From NCBI GenBank assembly GCA_024663395.1, contig JANFAH010000013.1, positions 1,364,001 through 1,428,000 on the forward strand: a stretch of 64,000 bases of DNA, in the 5' to 3' direction. The notes beneath the pieces were generated by a model. The model worked only from the letters and a program-made list of their open reading frames with translations, searched no databases and was not told the DNA's origin. This document shows, in pieces, positions 58,250 to 64,000 of this stretch. Positions within the stretch are counted from its first letter, which is position 1. Every line of letters starts with the position of its first letter. The translations under genes and the position numbers were made by a program. Source of the DNA: Pisolithus tinctorius. Lineage: Eukaryota; Basidiomycota; Agaricomycetes; Boletales; Pisolithaceae.

Positions 58250-59300
58250 CTTCGTCTCTTGGAAGTGCAATTCCTTCACATCATGGCAGTCGTCATCCAC
58301 CTAATGGGACTCCATATACATGCTGGATCCGAGTATTCATCTGGCGAACTGGTCATCATGTCAGTTTACAATGACAACCGCTAGTTCAGGCAATGCTGAA
58401 TGGGGCAGAGACCTCTGGAAATTGGCTATAAACACAGAGAGGCCATGGAGAATGTCTGGTGTAACAGAGGCAGAAGCACATCGTCCGGCCCCCATGGTAG
58501 AGATCACAGGAGGTAGGTGGCCAGCAGGTGGGTGTAAATCACGACAGTAGTTAGTGTGAAGATCTATGAGAAGTTGGACTTGTGATGGCTTGTAGCTCCC
58601 GAACATTGAGAGCCATCCTCCTGAAAATGATGTAGTCCCTTCCCAGGAGCAAGATGGGAATGCTTTCGCCATTGCCACTAGGGTGATCCTGGCATAACAA
58701 TAGCATTGCTGAACGTAGAGATTGTAGTGTTTAAAAGTGGTGGATGCGGCGCTTGCAAAGAAAGCAATATCAAAGAGAAGGAGTGGAGAGCAGTCTCATC
58801 GAAGTGTACCCTTCAGTACAGGATCTTGACCGGCTCTTTGCCAGTACTCATGGTGCTCCCTTCGTAGGGATATTAGAAATGTCAGTCACTGAAGCAGGTC
58901 ATTAGAGTTGGATATACCTGGCTCGCATGACTGTGATAGTGTCCCTTGCGACTCCACCATTTGAGGATATCACTTGCATACTATTGTTACTCAGGCTGTG
59001 CTCAATGGTGAACAGGAGCCTCTCTCCTGTCAACACAGCATCTGCACATGACCACGCTCGAGTAGTCAATGTACTTATGACCAACATGAATGTGAACCAG
59101 AAGAAATTTGTGATACCAAGAAGACCAGGAAGGAATGTAATACAGATCACATGCATTGACCATTGCCGCTGGTTGAGTTCTTGCAGTGCGTAGGAAATCT
59201 TGAACGCCATACTGTCTCGAGCTCTCGAGCTTGTGAAGGAGCAAAGTGGTAGTGGCATGTGCCATTGATAGAGTGGGTTGCAATGACTGGGGCTGTCATT
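58250..59300 (-). pseudogene. Unidentified gene family, copy 4 (inverted)
   Basis: Minus strand. Frames match the other copies: RQYGVQDFLRTARTQPAAM, CDLYYIPSWSSWYHKFLL, LFTIEHSLSNNSMQVI, SSNGGVARDTITVMRA, then FPSCSWEGTTSFSGGWLSMF, SQVQLLIDLHTNYCRD and LPHSALPELAVVIVN. It also has the upstream part (TTTLLLHKLESS) shared with copy 3. It is the most complete of the four in exon order, though its state is uncertain. Confidence 0.42.
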
Positions 59301-59503
59301 GGGAGGAGATTCAGGGGACACTGTCGCACTAGTTATGTAGGATGAAGCAGAAAATGTATAACACGAAAATGAGGACTTGCCTAATTTGTCATTGTTTACA
59401 TGCTGACAAATCATCTGGATGATCATGTGGTTTATTATGTAAGCATTTTTTCCCATCCTCCATGCCCACAATCCCATCAAAAGGTCACATTTCATGATTT
59501 CAC

Positions 59504-59720
59504 CAGTCAGGGACAAAAGCGTTGCAATGCACTTTTTGGAAAGAATAGGGTGTATCTCAGCATGTATTGCTTTGTTTTGACTGAACCTTAGTGCTCTGGA
59601 AAGCTTAGAGTCATCCCTTTCCAATGGTATAGGTATCATGATTATCTGTGCAGAATAGCACGAGCTACATCAGCAACAATTCACACCTCACAAACATTGC
59701 AACGCTTTTGTCCCTCACTG
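59504..59720. mobile_element. Short MITE at the KDZ transposase break
   Basis: 217 bp with inverted ends CAGTCAGGGACAAAAGCG and CGCTTTTGTCCCTCACTG (one mismatch, extending through TTGCAATG). TA follows the right end; AC precedes the left end, so the TA duplication is only half visible. It lies exactly where the KDZ coding sequence stops. Confidence 0.65.
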
Positions 59721-61232
59721 TACCTCTGCGATATGTGGAGTGGCCTTCAAATAGTCTGCATAGTTTGGATTGGTCACCATATAACCTAGTCCGTCCATCA
59801 ACCACACTTGATCTTCGGATTTCCGCTCATGCATGTGTTCCGCTTTAAAGTTTCCGTCCATTACTACTGTGCGTGTGAACCACCAGCTGGAGAAGGTCAG
59901 CATATGAGGATTGCAGTATTGGAGCAGCTTACTGGTCCAAATCCTCATTGGTATCAACATTTATTCCAGGCTGGGGGCATGCTGCGCAAAATAATGCCAG
60001 TCTGCCTTTCTCTGCTGACCTGGTTGTCCCGCAGAATCCATTCCATTTAAGTAGCTTGAGGTATCTCCATTTCCGTGCAACCCATAGAAGCTCACGGTAT
60101 CTATCCTGATTGACCCTTCAGATATTCCAACACTTGGAACCAAAATACCAAATCTTACTGGAACTAGGTGTGGAAACACACTGGATGTGATCCAATGCAA
60201 CTTGCTGTAATAGTTCATACTGGACATTCCACATTCCAGGTTGTCCCTCAGGAAGTCATCCAGAACCGCGAATGTGAATGCGGTGCTTGGCTTCTCGAAC
60301 GTTGAGGGAAATAGTTTGGCTCTGAGTAACTGTATGTATTGGGCTTCTGCAGTCTCGCATTCACACCAATTCACTACAATGAAATGAACACCTGTGACAT
60401 CCACAACAGTGAGATATCTTGACCATGCTGGAGGACAGAGGTGCTTTGGGTTTTCTTCAATATCTTCCACATCTTCCCACTCTTGATCATCCATGGGCAG
60501 AGGTTCACCTGCTGCTTGCTGGGCTTGTGCGATCGCATGGGGACAGGGTGCTCCACCATGTCCCAGGTGCAACCGAACACCAGTCTGTGGGTCTTGATGT
60601 GAATGTAATTCTGGGCAACCAGCTGATCTCTCACCATATGGAGGGCGGATTCCTTGTAGAAGTCCCCTGTCCACTGTTGGATCCTGTGGAAAGGCAGACT
60701 CTCATGACTCTTCCGGCAACATTCTGTGCAGAATAGGGGCTGATGCAAGCAATCTGGACATCTGTACACCCCGTTGTTGCCACACCAGGTGCAGTTCCTT
60801 GGCTCTGGGGAGGCTTCCAGCTCCAGGAGTATCTTCAAGAACTCCCCCTTCCATGGAACCCATTCGTGGATGTAATCGTTCTGCGTCTGACACACCATGT
60901 GAAGTCCGCTTTTGGGTTGGCGAACTGCTGCATACCTTTTTCCGCGGTAACATCAGCTGCTGGACCGGTGGGCTCATGCTTTCATGTCCGTCAAAGGCTG
61001 AATCCGCCCATGCATCAAAGTACTTGTGGGAGCGAGACCTTGAATGCTTGGATGGCGAGGATCGGGGAGAATGGACAGGGGTTGCTGGATCTGGCTGTTT
61101 GATCGCGACTTCTACCAATTGCGATCTATATCTACCTCCAGTTCTCTGAGTCTTGACTTCCAGCTGCTTCACCCGATGGCCCGGGGTAGGACCAATCATT
61201 CTCATGCCCTTTTGAGTACTTCCCTTGGCCAT
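59721..61232 (-). pseudogene. KDZ transposase, N-terminal part with CxC2 cysteine cluster
   Basis: Minus strand, ATG 61232 (MAKGSTQKGMRM). A basic Ser-rich start is followed by NDYIHEWVPWKGEFLKILLE and a cysteine cluster (CTWCGNNGVYRCPDCLHQPL, FCTECCRKSHE). The CxC2-associated region follows, with LTVVDVTGVHFIVVNWCECE, AQYIQLLRAKLFPSTFEKPS and TAFTFAVLDDFL. After an intron the catalytic domain opens with VVMDGNFKAEHM and DQVWLMDGLGYMV, supplying the first catalytic Asp. The gene then stops at a MITE, and the rest of the DDE domain is not found to the left. KDZ elements are common in agaricomycetes. This copy is truncated and cannot transpose alone. Confidence 0.82.
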
Positions 61233-61832
61233 CTGGAGGTTGCTGATTTGACAGTATGAGGTCAGTTGTTAGAAACACTACCGCTAGTGCAAGTCGCTTT
61301 ATCATTTAGCTCTATTGATGTCGGTACCTTAACACATGTCAGGGCATAAATACAAACACAACTACACTGGCCTTGTGCAATGCATGGCGCTGCCTTCTTA
61401 TTACCGCTCAATCCCTGCCCGCACATTCCCTTCCTGCTGCAACATTACCTGGGTGCTTTGCCTGGATTATGATGGTGAATTTGGATGCTATATTAGCTGA
61501 TGTAGGTGAAACGAGATGTTCAGTATCAATATAAGTATGGATATGATTGGGCCAGCCAACTGACAGCCTGGATGCAAACCGGGAGCTAATCCGCCTTTGG
61601 GCGGGATCCTGTCAAAGAGATCAGCCCGATTGGATATTTTGGTCGCTTCACGGAGCTCCCGTCAAAGATATCAGCCTGATTGGATATTTCGGTTGCTTCA
61701 TGGAGGTCCAAACGAATTCCTTGGCATGACCGTACTAGTACTGAAATGCATTGAGACCAAACAAGGGCACGAAAAAACTTAGCAGCCAACCATCTATTAT
61801 ACACCATTATACATCATACCACATCATACTCC
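61233..61832. promoter_or_regulatory. Divergent intergenic region of the KDZ gene pair
   Basis: About 600 bp between two divergent starts. Contains a 50-bp tandem duplication (61611-61660 and 61661-61710, GTCAAAGA.ATCAGCC.GATT). No clear TATA box or terminal inverted repeat was identified. Confidence 0.45.
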
Positions 61833-64000
61833 ATGGAGTCCCAGTATGAATCAGACACCTGGGATCAGACAGAAAGAGATGATGCTGATGGTGAGCAAGA
61901 TATAGAACCATCAGATGTGGGGGAAAGGGAGGAAGAAACATTTGAAGTGGAAGAGTTGGAGATCCTTGGGTGCTGACGCCAGGAATGGAGGCAAGCAGGG
62001 AAGAAGAAGAAGCCTGCAGTTCTGCTATCTATATGGGAGGAGATGCAGGGATTGGACAGGAACAAAGAGTTGAGAGGGAGCAAAGTCCAGACCAAGTGCA
62101 AGGTATGCTCTAAAAGTTCTGATTCAGATGCTCACAATTCAAAGCACCCTTGTAGCTAATACAAGATTGGTTGAAAAAGCCCCTCCGTTCAAAGAAGCCC
62201 CGAATTACCCTTAGATCCAGTTACAAATACTCTGTGCAGGCAGTGGTCCGCAAATTGTACCAAGAGCAAATACAGGAGAAGCTTGCAAAAATGAAAGTAG
62301 AAGAAGGCGATACCCATGGAAGCAAGCAGATCCAACAGTATCAGAATGCATTGACAGCTTTTATTCAGGACGACCTGATGGAGGAACAATTGGCTGCAGC
62401 TGAAGATATAGCGGAAAGGTGGAATGGGCGGGAAGGCCCTGTGCCAGAGACAAAAGCAAGGTGCAATTTTATGAGGTCAACTTCCCAGTCTTCAATTTAT
62501 CCTGGTTCCCAGGAATGCAGCCAAGTATGGGTACAAGTATGTCCGAAACTTTGCGATGGAGATGTGGAGATATTGCGGAATGTGCATAGTGTGTATGGCT
62601 GGGTGGAAAAATGAGGAGGGAACTATACAGGCATGCACATGAGTCCACCATATTCTCCTCTAGGCCTAGGTAAGACTCATGCAATGACAGTATGGACTTC
62701 AATAACGAAATCGTGGATGGGATCCCCTTCAATGATGTCCGCACACTGGAAGGAAGCTGGTGAGAGTACCTTGGGGAAACATTTGAGGAACCAGGAACAC
62801 TGCCCGAGCATGATGGCAAGTCAAGTCCCGAACGTGCTCGGAAAAAGACAGCGGCCAAAGCAACAAGGACGGGCAAGGTTGACTCCGTGAAATTGGTGAA
62901 AAATGCCGATGGAGAGATTTGGATAGGAGAAATCGCGGGCCTTAGCTGGGACCAACTACAAAAAATGGTTCGCGGATTTATGACTGCTCACTACCGTGAG
63001 TGGCCAGAGTATTTAGTCTCCTCAATCTCTGACGAGTGCTATCAGGATTAGCATGTGGAAATCCCTCATCAGCAGTGCCGTTCAAGAATTTCAGTCATCA
63101 TCAAGCAGAAATGATAGCAGCCCGCCATCTTCCTGAAGGATTTACCTTCGACCGTGACCCAAGTCACATGTGGACGACAACAGCTACCCAGCTGCTGTCC
63201 TTTTGGCGCAAGCGACAGGAAACCCATCCAAATGATGTGTTTGGATTTCAGAAATGGATCGATCGATCTGGCGAGCTGCAGCCACCAGTGGATAGAACTT
63301 TGGTACCCCTCCAGGTTGTGAGGCAGCGGAAATACCAAAAGACACCTGCCCCCAAATACAAAAAGAATCCTGGATGGAAAAATGTCAAGGGCAAGGGTAA
63401 AGCGCAGGAAGAGGGAGTGGCGGATGATAGCGTGGATGATAGTGTGGATGATAGCCCAGATGACAGCCTGGATGACAGTTTGGATGATCACGGCGAGGCT
63501 GAGGGGAGCGATGTTGGAACAGATGATCCCTCCACTAAAAAGGTGTGCCATGTGTGATTTTCATGCATGACAGATCAGCACTAATGTGATTCCGGTCTTC
63601 AGGTATCTGGCGGGAGGCAAAACCGTGCCAAGACACCATTCCCTTCTCATTCCCGCTCAAATCCCCCACCAGCTGAGCTCTCTGCACCTCCAGCCCATGC
63701 AAACACCCTGGTGCATCATCCACGAAATAAAGCGCTAACTGACGATAATGGGAGGGAAAGCAACGGCCATGATTCCGATGATGAAGCTGATGAAGACACT
63801 TATTTGCCCACCCTATCCAATTCAAAGAAATCGGCAACATCCCTGAATAGTGAGCTTCCCGCTGTAATTTGTATTTGCAGCAAACCCTGATCTGCACTCA
63901 GGGAGTGAGTACACAACTGAACTACAGGACCACTCAGAATACACAGATGCAGATGGATTGGAGAGCATTCCTTTCACTGACCTCCCAACTGAGGAGGGGT
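61833..64000 (+). CDS. KDZ-associated hypothetical protein, runs off the window
   Basis: ATG 61833 (MESQYESDTWDQTERD), an acidic start, then RQEWRQAGKKKPAVLLSIWE. After an intron LIQDWLKKPLRSKKPRI and a charged helical region (VRKLYQEQIQEKLAKMKVEE, EEQLAAAEDIAERW). Further exons read KYGYKYVRNFAMEMWRYCGM, LPEGFTFDRDPSHMWT and QLLSFWRKRQETHPNDVFGF. A run of Asp-Asp-Ser repeats (DDSVDDSVDDSPDDS) lies at 63430-63490. It resembles the large proteins of unknown function found beside KDZ transposases in agaricomycetes; their role is not known. One in-frame TGA at 61974 sits in GCTGACGC where CGA is likely ancestral. Exons continue past 63615 to the window end. Confidence 0.6.

Overview
This window is nuclear DNA of a filamentous basidiomycete, most likely an agaricomycete. 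Genes are cut by many short GT..AG introns, some with TACTAAC-like branch sites. The gene families are typical of mushroom-forming fungi: three-helix copper transporter, ferric reductase, P450, TPR repeats, HET domain, MARVEL-like protein, KDZ transposase with CxC2 cysteine cluster, and alpha-kinase. There are no operons and no CRISPR. About two thirds of the window is transposon or decayed duplicate. All calls come from reading translations; no database search was run.

Layout. 0-6 kb: a divergent copper transporter (-) and ferric reductase (+) pair sharing about 140 bp of upstream DNA, then the 3' part of an unidentified gene and an inverted ferric reductase fragment. 6.1-20.4 kb: one large DNA transposon with inverted ends and a 6-bp target duplication (GGTAGC). 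It carries an integrase-type DDE transposase relic (-), an alpha-kinase gene (+) and a further gene with a possible RNase H1 N-terminal-like fold (+). A 5.3-kb Copia element and a 1.6-kb palindromic element are nested inside it. 20.4-29 kb: a decayed GTPase gene (+), a 2.8-kb satellite with an 81-bp unit (27 codons), and a better preserved GTPase copy (-). 29.1-32.5 kb: a decayed second copy of the copper transporter/ferric reductase block. 32.8-36.1 kb: an internally deleted Gypsy chromovirus. 37.3-42.6 kb: an apparently intact P450 (+), a TPR relic (-) and a MARVEL-like membrane protein (-).

44.8-54.0 kb is a tandem segmental duplication holding an unidentified gene family, a HET/TPR relic and two copies of the KEOPS kinase BUD32, one dead and one intact. 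Between the two units lies another block whose inverted relative sits at 57.7-59.3 kb. 55.8-56.3 kb is a dimeric MITE. 59.5-64 kb is a KDZ transposase N-terminal part (-) facing away from a KDZ-associated gene (+) that runs off the window.

One process marks most of the window: loss of CpG to TpG/CpA. From about 11.8 to 27.8 kb CG dinucleotides are rare. Many in-frame stops in otherwise open frames are TGA where CGA (Arg) is the simplest ancestor, and repeat copies differ mainly at CpG. This fits cytosine methylation of repeats followed by deamination. Genes that look functional: CTR copper transporter, ferric reductase copy 1, P450, MARVEL-like protein, BUD32 copy 2 and probably GTPase copy 2.
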